Part shown: positions 37,808 to 48,795 of the stretch, one piece after another
Layout: every line of letters starts with the position of its first letter
Position numbering within the stretch: position 1 is the first letter of the stretch
Origin: Hirundichthys speculiger
Lineage: Eukaryota; Chordata; Actinopteri; Beloniformes; Exocoetidae
DNA: 64,000 nt
Reading direction: 5' to 3'
Assembly: GCA_018398805.1 (NCBI GenBank)
Contig: JAGFBZ010002020.1
Location: forward strand, 545,048 to 609,047
Made by a program: the position numbers and the translations under genes
Notes under the pieces: model-generated
What the model saw: the letters and a program-made list of their open reading frames with translations, nothing else
Databases searched by the model: none
Told to the model about the DNA's origin: nothing

Positions 37808-39236
37808 AATAAATTATTATTATTATTTTATTTGCCTTTATTTAACCAGGTCGGTCCCATTGAGACACAATGGCCTCTTTTTCAAGGGAAGCCTGGCCAA
37901 GACAGCAGCAGAAAAGTTACATACATGACACAGAAATTGCACAACATTCAGATAAAATACAATACAAGATAAAAGCAACAGGACTAAAAGTTCGGATTCA
38001 CATTAAAACAAGAACAAGTCCGATATGAAGCTGCTCCAATTTCTCTTACACGAGTTTTCAAAGATCCCAGGTTGATCAGCTCCTTTAACTTTAGAGTTTT
38101 CTGCAGTGCGTTCCAAGCAGCAGGTGCAGCATACTTAAAGCAGTGCTTACCAAGTTCAGTATTAACTTTGGGCACATTTAATAAATAAAACTCATTGGAA
38201 CGTAGGCGGTAATTGCTTTGAGATTTGGAGAGATAGTTACATAAATATAGTGGGAGCAGACCCAAAATGACTTTATAAATAAAAATATGCCAATGTATAA
38301 GGCGGCGTGCTGCCAGAGATGGCCACTCAACCCGGGCATATAAAGTGCAATGATGAGTGAGGGCTTTACATCCAGTGACAAACCTTAAGGCACCATGATA
38401 CACGGTGTCCAGAGAGCGCAAACAATTTACAGGGGCATACATATACAAGAGGTCGCCATAATCAAGTACAGGGAGAAAAGTGGCAGCAACCAACTTTTTC
38501 CTGGTAGAAAAAGAAAAACATGATCTGTGACGGAAAAAGAATCCCAGTTTCAGTCTTAATTTTTTTACCAGGTTTTCTACATGTGGTTTAAAAGAAAGCC
38601 GATCATCGATTAAAATGCCGAGATACTTGTAACAGGTCAGAAGTTCAATCTCACGACCTTGTAATGACAAAATGCTGGGAGGAGGCACAGGTACTTCCCT
38701 GCCATTAGAAAATATCATCAATTTAGTTTTGACAGCATTTAAGACAAGTCTTAGCTCAATGAGCTGACTTTCCACAAGGTTAAAAGCAATCTGTAAGTTG
38801 CCAAGGGCCTCAACAAAAGTGGAACCACAACAATAGATAACTGTGTCATCAGCATAAAAATGAAATTTGGCATTTGGAATGTTTCTGCCCAATGTATTTA
38901 CATAAATAGCAAACAAAATTGGTCCCAGAACTGAGCCCTGAGGCACACCGGTAGAAACATTTAGCAGATTGGATGATCTGCCTTCAAAGTGAACACATTG
39001 TTTTCTATTAGACAAATAATTATTAAACCAACCAACAGCCTGCTCAGATAAACCTATGTCGAGCAGTCGCCGCTTCAGAATAGAATGATCGACTGTGTCA
39101 AAGGCCTTAGAAAGATCAACAAAAAGAGCTGTGCAAAATTTCTTATGATCCAACCAGTCTATTATGTCATTGGTGAGTTTGAGGGTGGCCGTAATTGTGC
39201 TGTGTTGTTTCCTGAAGCCGGATTGATATGGAGAGA
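37808..39236 (-). mobile_element. 5'-truncated L2/CR1/Rex1-type LINE with RT domain
   Basis: A minus-strand frame, open from 37984 to about 39235, encodes the back part of a non-LTR reverse transcriptase: SGFRKQHST, FVDLSKAFDTVDH, GVPQGSVLGPILFAIY, the catalytic FHFYADDTV, then the thumb and C-terminal region ending in a stop at 37984. The longest Met-started part is 389 residues. The endonuclease and the start of RT are missing; the 5' side stops at a CTAT microsatellite. The 3' side ends in an (AAT)n tail at about 37808-37828. The uninterrupted frame suggests a fairly young insertion. Clade is inferred from motif style only. Confidence 0.88.
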
Positions 39237-39261
39237 GAATGTCTATCTATCTATCTATCTG

Positions 39262-39310
<49 letters not shown>

Positions 39311-39320
39311 TTATCTATCA
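39237..39320 (+). repeat. (CTAT)n microsatellite
   Basis: About twenty tetranucleotide units with two substitutions, at the 5' break of the LINE. Confidence 0.97.
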
Positions 39321-40616
39321 TTTTGGCAGAGTGTTGTTTTGCCTTTTGTGACACATACCATATTGTCATTTGTCAGGATTGTGCGGAGTGGATCTTGGAA
39401 AATAGCAGAAAAAGGCCCTGAATGTTTCAAATTGGTGGGGAAATGGCTCTGGTGGCCCACTTCCTTTGAGTTAATGCAATTCTGACATAAATGTGATGAT
39501 AACCAAAGACATGGAGAGATGTCTTTTGGCCAGATGTACCTGTTCAGATTATTTTATGATGGCTGCAGCCCTAATATGTTTGACAGACGCACTTGTTTTC
39601 CTGTTAAATAAACTACATTTTGCTTTTGAAATGTAGTTTATCGAACTAGTTATTGTGTTTAATATATGTATATCTGTGTAATAAATTCATATTAGACAGT
39701 AATGTTTAAAATGTAGTTACTTATCTGGGATACTTGAGAGGGTAGAAGTGGATGAAATATTCAGAAAGGTCTAAATAGCCTAAAGTTTTGTGCCAAGATG
39801 AAGAAATCAAAACTATGAAAAGAAAATGTTATGACATTCTTTTTTTTAATTTAATAATTTCTTATATTTATATGCGGTCTTATATTTGGGCAATTGTTTA
39901 CTTTTTCAATTATTAAACAAAATGCATTTGTTTCAGAATAAGAAATCAAACTTTTTTGTGGTGTTTTTATTTTCTTGCTATAAAAGTAAATTAAGTCCTT
40001 GCAGCAGGAAAGACAGCATCTGCTTTCCTGAGCTGACAGACAGTCTGAATGTGTTATTGGCGGCACTCTGATAGTGATATGCGCATGTGGACATGGGAAA
40101 GTCATGGTGCACACTGTAAAATAGGGCTCCCCCAAGGGTCACTGTGTAATTCGAACCCTGCGTTTAGTGGTACCAGGTATTAAAATGAACAAGAAAGTGA
40201 AGAAAAAATGGTGGTCTAATAATTTTTTCCATGACTGTATTATCTATACCCGCTTAATCCTCTGCAGGGTTACAGGGATCTGCTGGAGTCTATCCCAGCT
40301 CTCTTCAGGTGAAAGGCAGGGGTCACCCTGGACAGATCGCCTTCCATCGCAGGGCCACATGTAGAAAAACAACCACACACACTCACAATCACTCCTACGG
40401 GCAATTTAGGACCACCAATTAACCTGACATGAATGTCTTTGTGAGGAAACCCATGCAAGTACGAGGAGAACATGCAAACTCCACACAGAAAGACCCCTGC
40501 TGAGGTTCAAACCAGGAACCTTCTTGCTGTGAGGCAACAGTGCTGACCACCCTTATTACAGGTTTATTTAATTAAATAACTTTTGTAGTCTGTCAGTGTA
40601 GATATAAGCTGACTCT

Positions 40617-40975
40617 AAGCCACATGAACAGATTCGTTTCTGTAAGTGGGTGCCAGAAGCCTCACCCAGCTCTGGCCCAGCTCTGGTGTGGAACGATGCT
40701 GATGACCCAATCTGAGCGGGATGCCAGAAGTCAGCCATATAAAACCAGAAGTGAGCTTTATCTTACAGATGCCTTGGACTGGATCTGGGCCAAGTGTGGG
40801 CCACATTTGGTCCACGTGTCCCACACCTGGCCCAGATCTGGCCCTTGGCATTTGTGAAATAAGGTCCACCTCTGGTCTTTATATGGCTGACATCTGGTGC
40901 CGCACATTTAGATTGAGCCATCGCCGTCATTCCATGCAGTATGTGGGCCACAACTGGGCCAGATGTAATTTGCTA
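40617..40975. repeat. Palindromic dispersed repeat
   Basis: Two arms, about 40697-40794 and 40829-40920, are imperfect reverse complements around the segment tgggccacatttggtccacg. Low similarity (about three quarters by eye) suggests an old MITE. The tgggcca/tggccca words are typical of a common fish repeat. Confidence 0.6.
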
Positions 40976-43065
40976 TCTGTTAGTGAACACAAAATGATCA
41001 AACAGATGCCTTTTCTGAAAGGTTTTATCATTGACAGCACAAAGAGTGAAATGTCACAGACAGTCAGCAAGAGAAGCATGCATCTCTATTGATTAACCAG
41101 ATAATGAATAAGTAAAACCAGAGGTCTGGGGAGAATTTGTAATCAGGAAGTTAACATTTTTTTATCAAGATGCAGTTTCCTGCATTCTGGTGCATTAAAA
41201 CAGGTTGTTAGACACATACTTTTACCTCTAAATAAACATTTGGTTCAAAGACTAGCCAGATAACTGTGCTAACCTTTCAATAGGGGAAAAAAAAAAACAA
41301 AATTTACTTCATTTCAAAAATACATTATTGATTCCCAAAGGGAAATTAAATTGTTGCAGTAACTGTCATGATTTAAGTCTCTTCAAAGATTTATTATAGC
41401 TGGTTATTAGTGTGGCTAGGAAGGATCTCCTGTAGTGGTCTGTGTTGCAGCGGATCTGAAGATGCGTCTGACTGAATCAACAGTGGTAAGTCCCTCAAAC
41501 AGCACAGCAGCCAAACGACGATGAAAAATAGTTTTTAAAAAAATGTTATAAAAAAAGAGGACTCCATTGTGTCTGTGGAGGAAGCAGATATTTTAAACAA
41601 TCGATTATCAGTCAAAAAAAAAAACAGCCTTCCAATCAATACCACTGTAACTTAAAGTAAACAAGATAAAGCTTCCTGCTAATTTTTCATTGATTAATTG
41701 AATGTAACATCAATTTAACGTGGCATAGGGCTAATTTTGAATGAGTAAAACAAAAGAATGGGGTTTTTAGAAAAAGCTGGACATTGTGAGAAGGTGATGG
41801 GACTGACATTACCTCCTCCCGTTTGGAGCAGCCTGCACTGATGGTTCACTTTATGTCAGAGACGGTTGATGAACCAGGTTTTAAAACTACCTTCGTTTAT
41901 GCTTGTATGTGGTGAACTGTTGTAGATAACCAGGAAAACCTGGAGTCGACTTTCAATGGTATGGATATTCTCTTATCGATCAAGTGGAATAGATTCTTTG
42001 GTGAACAGCGCTGGGTAGACTAACATGTTCCCATGGTAAATGTGTTTGGGGTCCATACACATAATTTTGAAATGTGAAGGGGATCTGTCACCCTCAAATA
42101 TAATAGTTGAGAAGCCTATGAGAAACTAAAGAGGCACAATGGATTTTAAGCACAGGCAGAAAGTTAATAAAAAGTGACAAGAAAGAATGAAATGAAATAA
42201 AATGAAAGAATGAAAAATACTTTATTAATCCCAGAAGGGAAATTCAACAAGCGCCTGTAAACATGATTATGCATTCTTCTTCTTTGTTTAGTTAGACAAT
42301 TATATACGATTATCAAAACGCCATATCAATATTTCTCCTACACCACCTCCCACCGAGGCTCTAGCAGGCCCAGAAAGATAGGTGTATATCTGCGAGATAG
42401 CAGGCAATGGTTTAAAGATGAACAAGACAGGTCATCTCACGTTGTTTCACAAGCTACTCGTTGGCATGTTTGAAAAAAAAAAGATCAACAAACTCAGAGC
42501 AGCGCATCTGTAGGAACAGAAGGACTAAAGTACCGGTAAACTGATGACTTCATGGCCTCAAAGATGACATAATAAGCAAAATATGGTGAAAGCCACTCCC
42601 TGACGCTCACCTCGAGCATTAAAAATAAAAAAACACAGGCCAGTAACAACACACACACATATAGGTAATTGTTTAAATTACCCATATGTTTGTGTGAGTT
42701 ACATACACAGTATGAATATCAGTTTTCATTGTTTCTAGTTTAATAGCTATCCTATATGCTAATTGATTTCTGATCAAATGACAGCTGGGTCAAAAGATAA
42801 AGCAGGTTTAAGAGATCTTGTTTGTTGGTCTACTCTATCACATCTGGCAGTGAAAGAGTGTTTTTGTTCGTGACAGTTCTAAGTTTTCTAAAAGCAAACA
42901 AAGTTTTCTTTTTATAAAATTGCGTGTCTTTCAAGGTGTTGTGTTTCCTGAAACATTCTTGCTTAGTCTAAAGATTATTAGATACAGAGCAAAGTGGCAA
43001 AGTAATCAGCCTGAGGATAATAAATTACTGAAACCAGGTTGAGGGACAAGGCCACTTGGCCTTCA
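40976..43065. other. Gene-free stretch
   Basis: Apart from the LINE fragments at 41315-41500 and 42221-42250, no gene is seen. The segment 42548-42590 (catggcctcaaagatgacat and on) is a diverged copy of 44525-44565 in front of the orphan ORF, and 42590-42640 resembles 49215-49265. Confidence 0.5.
41315..41500 (-). mobile_element. LINE fragment
   Basis: ttattgattcccaaagggaa followed by ttgttgcagt resembles the antisense 3' end of a common fish non-LTR element. A shorter similar piece lies at 42221-42250. Confidence 0.4.
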
Positions 43066-43660
43066 AAGGGGCATTTTTTTTTTAGGGCACAAGGCCATAA
43101 TAAAAAAACACAATATGACATGATATGCTAATAAATGGCACAACAGTTTTTGAATTCAGAACCTTGGTTATTTTTAATAGGCTACCACAACTTTTTGACT
43201 TTTATCAAAGGGAAACAGACAACAAAATAGGCAATGTCATTGACTTTTATCAGGTTATTACACATCCATAAATTTAATTTAACTCATCATCTGATGATGG
43301 GGATGGAGAACCTGGGGTCTTCCTAGGCACATAAGGAAAAACTGTTGGCCTCCACCTCTCTATGCTCCCTCAGTCTTTTTTGCATTGGCTGAAAAATTTA
43401 AAACAGTTTTATGATAAATCAAAGTGGCACGACTAGTTAATATATTAATAGCTTGCAAAAGCTATTTCCTAAATGTACCACAAAAACTTAGGCTAAAATA
43501 AGAAGAGAGGAATATTACAATTAACTATTGCATGATAACCTTTTGAAGTAGGTGTCCATTTTTTGTTGCATCTTGGATCTTGCATCTTTAAAGTCCTTAG
43601 GCTCATTGATAAGCTATTTGATCCAGAAAACAGATGGCTTTTTGAACAGTTACCTTTAAT
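43066..43660. repeat. Left arm of a ~5.6-kb inverted duplication
   Basis: The reverse complement of this arm matches 46968-47025, 47838-47949 and 48296-48695, in that order and at high similarity by eye. Examples are gataaccttttgaagtaggt at 43543 and its complement near 47846, and gacaacaaaataggcaatgt with its complement near 48510. Confidence 0.85.
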
Positions 43661-44026
43661 GTCGTCTTCGTGGTATTGTTGTGCTGTTTATCCCACAGAC
43701 AGAACGTTAATGGAAATAGATGCTCTGCGGCCGCAGAGTTATGGACGGATCCCGCAGTAGGACACACCTCTGCTCTGATTGTTTAGCTTTAATACAGGTA
43801 GGGCTACCGATGGGCACTACAGCGCAAACTTGATGATAGCCGAAGGAAGGGGAGAGAGCAGGGCACCAAGGCCACAGTGGCCGTTAAGCAACCAATTTTC
43901 GGAAGGGCATCACGGCCAAGAAGAAGAGCTACGACGGCCATGGCTGCCGTTAAATTCCTGCCCTGATTGAAACATAATGGTGTATTTTAATTTAACAATA
44001 GGCCAATCAGGTAGCCCTCTCTAAAA

Positions 44027-44500
44027 CTGTGGCGGTTCTGGGGAGGGGCCAACAGGGGCCAGTGCCCCTGTAGCACTGATTCCGGACCCCCCTGTGGCCC
44101 CCTCTCCGAACGTAGATTATACAGTAGCGCCGAGTCGCCGCCCGACGTCGAAGGTGGAACTAAAGTGCGTGGCTTAACATTCTAGTCGGACCATTAAGTG
44201 CGCTGCACCACTGAAAAAAAAACGAGCGCGAACATATGAAGCAGTGCAAAAATTACCACAACGACGGACGATCTTACACTGTCAAGGTACACTGTCTCTT
44301 ATCAGCACTTAATTCAGTAATACTGTGACAATTAAACTGTTTTTCATCATAACTGTAACGTTATGACTGCAATGATTCAACAAGTTTTATGAAAATAAAA
44401 AGTCAAATAAGATTTTTGCCGCGGGTTTAATGTGCCCCTCTATCAAAACCCCTGGCCCCAGCCTGGCTCCCTCAGTGAAATTGGTCTAGAACTGGCCCTG
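44027..44500. mobile_element. hAT-type MITE, 474 bp, with 8-bp duplication
   Basis: Left end CTGTGGCGGTTCTGG, right end in reverse CAGGGCCAGTTCTAG. Exact 8-bp duplication CTCTAAAA at 44019-44026 and 44501-44508. GC-rich, no ORF. Confidence 0.85.
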
Positions 44501-44539
44501 CTCTAAAACCCCTCCCTACTTTTGTCATGGCCTCAAAGA

Positions 44540-44559
44540 TGACGTCAGATATGACGTCA
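44540..44559. promoter_or_regulatory. Two perfect CRE palindromes
   Basis: TGACGTCA at 44540-44547 and again at 44552-44559, 12 bp start to start. A related TTACGTCA lies at 44650-44657. All are within about 215 bases of the ATG at 44753. TGACGTCA is the full CREB/ATF site. Confidence 0.6.
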
Positions 44560-44571
44560 TAAGCAAAATTC

Positions 44572-44645
44572 TTCTAAGACACACCTCCAGAAGCCTCCTG
44601 GAGGTGTGTCTTAGAATTCTTCTAAGACACACCTCCAGGAGGCTT
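44572..44645. repeat. Direct-inverted-direct triplet and 26-bp palindrome
   Basis: Unit TTCTAAGACACACCTCCAG occurs at 44572-44590 and 44620-44638, with its exact reverse complement at 44598-44616. The last two form a palindrome with 26-bp perfect arms (44591-44616 and 44620-44645) and a 3-base centre. Confidence 0.92.
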
Positions 44646-44752
44646 CACATTACGTCAGTACAAAGCAAGGCTCAAAGGTAGATTATCTGTATCGTTACCA
44701 GACTGATTAAAATTTCACGAAGTTCTTTAGTTTTGTCAAGACAATAACAAAA

Positions 44753-45271
44753 ATGTCTGTGAAAGACGGTAACAGTAATGTGGTATCTGAGGATCTCAAC
44801 CAAGAACTGAAGAAAACTGCTCTGAAGTTGTTCCTAGCAAAGTTGCTTGATTTGATTCTGACGAAAGTTAATGTAACTATGCTTTTGTCGCAACAAACAG
44901 AAATAATTGAGCATAAATTTCACAGTTTATGGCCACGTCTTCGAATGTTTGAAATTCCACTGGATATGGATAAAGATGTAGAAGTAGGTCTGTTCGAAGA
45001 GCCGGTGAAAGCGTTTGGCGATATCTACACACTATTTGCCAAATTTGTTATAAATGATGCCAGCAATGAGAAAATCATCCAAGTTATTGAGAATTTCTTA
45101 AAGAAATCAAAGTTTAAGAGATACGTGGACAGAGCATGTCACAGTTTTACTAAAAACCTGCCACGGGCACTGTTTATAGTATGTGGTGTAGCTGCAGTAT
45201 CGTGGTTATTAGCACACGAAAGCTATGTTCTCAAAGTAGAAGTGACAGTACCAACATATTTTGAATTTTGA
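44753..45271 (+). CDS. Uncharacterised 172-residue protein, intronless ORF
   Basis: I do not recognise this protein. It runs uninterrupted from MSVKDGNSNVVSEDLNQELK to a TGA and has an A at -3 of the ATG. It is one of the two longest uninterrupted frames outside recognised exons; the other is the LINE. Visible: a polar N-terminus; an amphipathic, Leu/Lys-rich alpha-helical body (LKLFLAKLLDLILTKVNV; FEEPVKAFGDIYTLFAKF); a basic stretch (NFLKKSKFKRYVDR); one probable membrane helix at about residues 139-156 (ALFIVCGVAAVSWLL); then an 18-residue tail rich in beta-branched residues. This suggests a helical protein with a C-terminal anchor. Two CREs and one CRE-like site precede it. It lies inside an inverted duplication and next to a MITE, so it may be a fast-evolving host gene, a retrocopy, or mobile-element cargo. 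No RT or transposase motif. Confidence 0.5.
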   Translation: MSVKDGNSNVVSEDLNQELKKTALKLFLAKLLDLILTKVNVTMLLSQQTEIIEHKFHSLWPRLRMFEIPLDMDKDVEVGLFEEPVKAFGDIYTLFAKFVINDASNEKIIQVIENFLKKSKFKRYVDRACHSFTKNLPRALFIVCGVAAVSWLLAHESYVLKVEVTVPTYFEF

Positions 45272-46000
45272 CAGAGGTTTGACCACGTTATTGGTATTTA
45301 AGGAACACCCTCGCGTTTGCTCAGGCTGGGGGATTTTACCTATCTGCAGAATTAATGCAGTCTCTACCTGTCCTTGGCTTGGCTGATCTTGAATTGAACT
45401 ACGCATGAAACATGCTCCTGGGGTTCTGGTTTTTCCCATATTTTTCCTGATGTTTTCTGAGATTTGGGCTTCTCTGATTGTTGTGTAGCATGCTAGCTTA
45501 GTAGCCAGCACTTTTGACCCCCAGTTAAAAGGTTCCTGGTTCAAATCACAGCTCGGGTCTTGCTGTGTGGACTTGGCATGTTCTCCTGTTGGTTTTTCTC
45601 TCGGTGCTCCAGTTTCCTCCAATCTAAAAACTTACATATAAATACAGGCTAATTTGCAATTCTAAATTGACCCAAGGAATTGATTTGCAGGGCTTAAAGT
45701 AAAAAAGAATCCTGAACTGAACTTTTTCCCGGCAGTGGATCCAACGCATACACACTATTGGCAACTTTTTGTCATTGTGCTTGGTAATATACAAGATGAC
45801 CAACAATTTAAATGTGAATTTTAGAAAGTAAAGGTTATTAAGTTATGAGTGAAAACATGTGAACTCAGTCAAGCCCATTAATCTGATTAATTTAGCAACT
45901 ACCTAATTAGAGTAAAGGGCAATTTGTACAAAAAAAAAAAAAATTGCAACTTCTCTGTCATTTTTGTTCAAAACAACGGCAAATTAATTTATAGGAAATA
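45272..46000. other. Downstream of orphan ORF
   Basis: Possible 3' UTR of the ORF, then a partial SINE-like dispersed repeat at about 45490-45690 (with aaaaggttcctggttcaaat and tggcatgttctcctgttggt). No further gene. Confidence 0.4.
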
Positions 46001-46972
46001 CAGTGCCTTGCGAAAGTATTCGGCCCCCTTGAACTTTTCAACCTTTTGCCACATTTCAGGCTTCAAACAAAGATTTTTTGTCAAGAATCCACAAGGTGGA
46101 CACAGTCGTGAAGTGGAACAAAATTTATTGGATATTCTAAACTTTTTTAACAAATAAAAAAACTGAAAAGTGGGGTGTGCAGTATTATTCTGTCCCCTTG
46201 CGTTAATACTCCGTAGCGCCACCTTTTTCTGCAGTTCCAGCTGCCAGTCTCTTGGGGTTTGTCTCCATCAGTTTAACACATCCAGAGACTAAATTCTTGT
46301 CCATTATTCCTGTAAAACAGCTGGAGCTCAGTGAGGTTGGATGGAGAGCGTTTGTGAACAGCAGTCTTAAGCTCTTTCCACAGATTCTGGATTGGATTCA
46401 GGTCTGGACTTTGACTTGGCCGTTCTAACACCTGGATACGTTTATTAAGTCCAACTCTGACATGTTAGATCCATATGAACCAATTCGGACTCTCAGAACC
46501 TCAGGGAGTGGTCTCCTGCTGGTGCTCAGAGTCAGGACAAAGCAAGGTGAAGCTGCATTTCAGTTTTATGCTCCTAAAATCTGGAACAGTCTTCCAGAAG
46601 ATGTGAGACAGGCCTCAAGTCTGACAATATTCAGATCCAGGCTGAAAACAGTTCTGTTTAGATGTGAAGATGACAACTGAAAGGATTTTATCTGCACTCT
46701 TCATTTTTAATTTAATTAATAATTTTTTTAAATGAATTTTTAATTCAATTTATTAATGATTATTTTTATGCTTTATTCTATTTGCCTTCTTGTGATTTTA
46801 TGCATCTGTAAAGAATTTTGAATCGCCTTGTGTACGAATTGTGCTCTACAAATAAACTTGCCTTGTCTATTTGTGAACCATTCTATTGTAGATTTGTCTT
46901 CATGTTTTGGATCATTGTCCTATTGGAAGATAAATCTCCATCCCAGTCTCAGGTCTTTTGCAGACAAAAAGC
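46001..46972. mobile_element. Tc1-like element fragment split by a LINE
   Basis: Starts CAGTGCCTTGCGAAAGTATT after TA (45999-46000), the well-known end of an abundant teleost Tc1-like family. It continues to 46446, is interrupted by a LINE tail (46447-46865), resumes at 46866 and stops near 46972 at the inverted-arm sequence. The right end is missing. Confidence 0.75.
46447..46865 (+). mobile_element. L2/CR1-type LINE 3' end nested in the Tc1-like element
   Basis: Encodes the RT C-terminal tail pattern FQFYAPKIWNSLPEDVRQAS then SLTIFRSRLKT (46555-46650). It ends in the typical gctctacaaataaacttgcc. Flanked by tttatt (46441-46446) and tctatt (46866-46871), an imperfect 6-bp duplication. Confidence 0.75.
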
Positions 46973-48695
46973 CATCTGTTTTCTGGATCAAATAGCTTGT
47001 CATTGAGCATAAGGACTTTAAAGATTGAACCCAGACTATAAATCGTAATGAATCGCTCCCAACTTTGAATTGATAAAGAGTTGCTAGACTTGGTTGTAGC
47101 AGTAGCCTATTAGCTTCCCTGAGGGGGACCTAGCTATCCAACAAGCTAAATCAACACTTCTGTAAATCTTTCGTGTCATATCTTATTGCTATAGCCTCTA
47201 AGAATTTTTAATGTTTTAATATCAGACGGAGACTGTCATGTCTCGCTACTGTAGCCTTCTGAGCTATGGTTGCTAAGGCAACCCAAGTAAACGGTCTCCT
47301 GCAATTAGCTGTTTTATCGTAAACTAAAGCCTTCAAATAATACTTTTCTCGCCAAATCAACTTCTCTGTCTCTCTTCTATGTGCAGCGAAGCTTTGCTTC
47401 TTTGTCTTCATTTCATCGCTAAAATCAGGATGCCATTAAATAGAATTCGATTATAGAGAAAACATCTGTGACTAGAAAACACGTCATAAACTCACAATTG
47501 ACATATGAATCAACAACATCTTACAGGCAGGATGACGATGCTGAGATAGATTAATTTAAACTCCGACATTCCTGTTCTAAACACGATACACTTCTGAGAC
47601 TTCAGGTGCGCAAAAGTTAAACCTAAACTCTTTAACAAGTATCATTACAGAAATACTCCGGGGTGGCTCAAGCATTTGAATAATCAGTAGGCTATGAAAA
47701 CGTGATAATTATTATTTTTTTTATTATTTAACATATTCACTGTAAACTTTTTTCCCTCAGAAAGAAGAAAGCCAAGACAGGAACGAGTCGAGATTAGTCG
47801 CAAAAGAGCTCGAAGATGCAGCAAAAAACTGCTGAAAAATGGACACCTACTTCAAAAGGTTATCATGCAATGGTTAATAGTTAGATTCTTCTTATTTTAG
47901 CCAAAGTTTATGTGGTACATTTAGGAAATAACATTTGCAAACAATTAATACCCCTTTTCAGACACGTTTAACCAGATATGTCTTTTGCATATTGGTATGT
48001 ATGTGTATGTATATAGATCCGTGTGTATACATTGGATATAAATTTTGTTTATTTTTTATTTTTTGGGGGAATATGTCCATTTAATATTTAGATTGATTTA
48101 CGAGAGGTTCTATATGTTTCTAAGTTATGGTTATGCACATCTGTCAGTGTATATTGAGTTATGCATTATTATATATTTTATTAATATTTTTATTTTCAGA
48201 TACATAGATTCATGATAGTGTTAAAATTGTCTATGCTTTAAAATATTGTTTTGACATGTCTGGAATGAATCAATAAAATAAAATGAAATGAAATATATTA
48301 ACTAGTTGTGCATCTATGATTCATCATAAAACTGTTCTAAAAATTTCAGCCAGTGCAAAAAAGACAGAGGGAGCATAGAGAGGAGGAGGCCAACTGTTTT
48401 TCCTTATGGGCCTAGGAAGACCCCAGGTTCTCCATCCCATCATCAGATGATGATTTAAATTAAATTTATGGTTGTGTAATAACCTGATAAAAGTTAATGA
48501 CATTGCCTATTTTGTTGTCTGTTTCCCTTTGATAAAAGTCAAAAAGTTGTGGTAGCCTATTAAAAATATCCAAGGTTCTGAATTCAAAAACTGTGTTTTG
48601 CCGTTTATTAGCATATCATGTCATATCGTGTTTTTTTTTATTATGGCTGTGTTGCCCTGGCATTTGGCCTTTGTGCCCTCAAAAAAAATGCCTGC
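46968..48695. repeat. Right arm of the inverted duplication
   Basis: Counterpart of 43066-43660, with two extra blocks not present on the left: 47026-47837 and 47950-48295. The second block ends aataaaataaaatgaaatga and looks like a retroelement tail inserted after the duplication. Confidence 0.8.
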
Positions 48696-48795
48696 GTTCA
48701 AGACCATTCAGAGATAACGTGTTTCTGTGCGTTTTTTTTTTTTCCTATATCATAGGCAAAGGCCGGAGATCCGGCACGGCGCCGGAATACTTTAA

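Larger units (their letters stand above)
36889..40160. mobile_element. hAT-type element with 8-bp duplication
   Basis: Ends CATGGTTCGAATTAC on the left and, in reverse, CAGGGTTCGAATTAC on the right. Exact 8-bp duplication CGTTTAGT at 36881-36888 and 40161-40168. It contains LINE pieces (37500-37592 and 37808-39236) but no recognisable hAT transposase. Confidence 0.85.
36595..40237. mobile_element. Tc1/mariner-type element, itself interrupted
   Basis: Ends CAGTCATGGAAAAAATTATT (36595) and its reverse complement (to 40237), flanked by TA on both sides (36593-36594 and 40238-40239). The element proper is short; a hAT element has been inserted at 36889. No transposase is visible. Confidence 0.88.
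36581..40555 (-). repeat. SINE-like dispersed repeat split by a Tc1-like insertion
   Basis: The piece 36581-36594 (ccatccatc) and the piece 40238-40555 belong to one reverse-oriented copy of the dispersed family also seen at 7545-7830. The Tc1-like element sits at a TA between them. Confidence 0.65.

Noticed and set aside
46462..46680. 72-codon frame as a gene
   Set aside because: It is the C-terminal tail of a LINE reverse transcriptase nested in a Tc1-like fragment.
47747..47831. Possible last exon (frame KEESQDRNESRLVAKELEDA after a ttccctcag acceptor)
   Set aside because: No matching upstream exon or donor could be linked, and it lies in the rearranged right arm. Kept only as a note.
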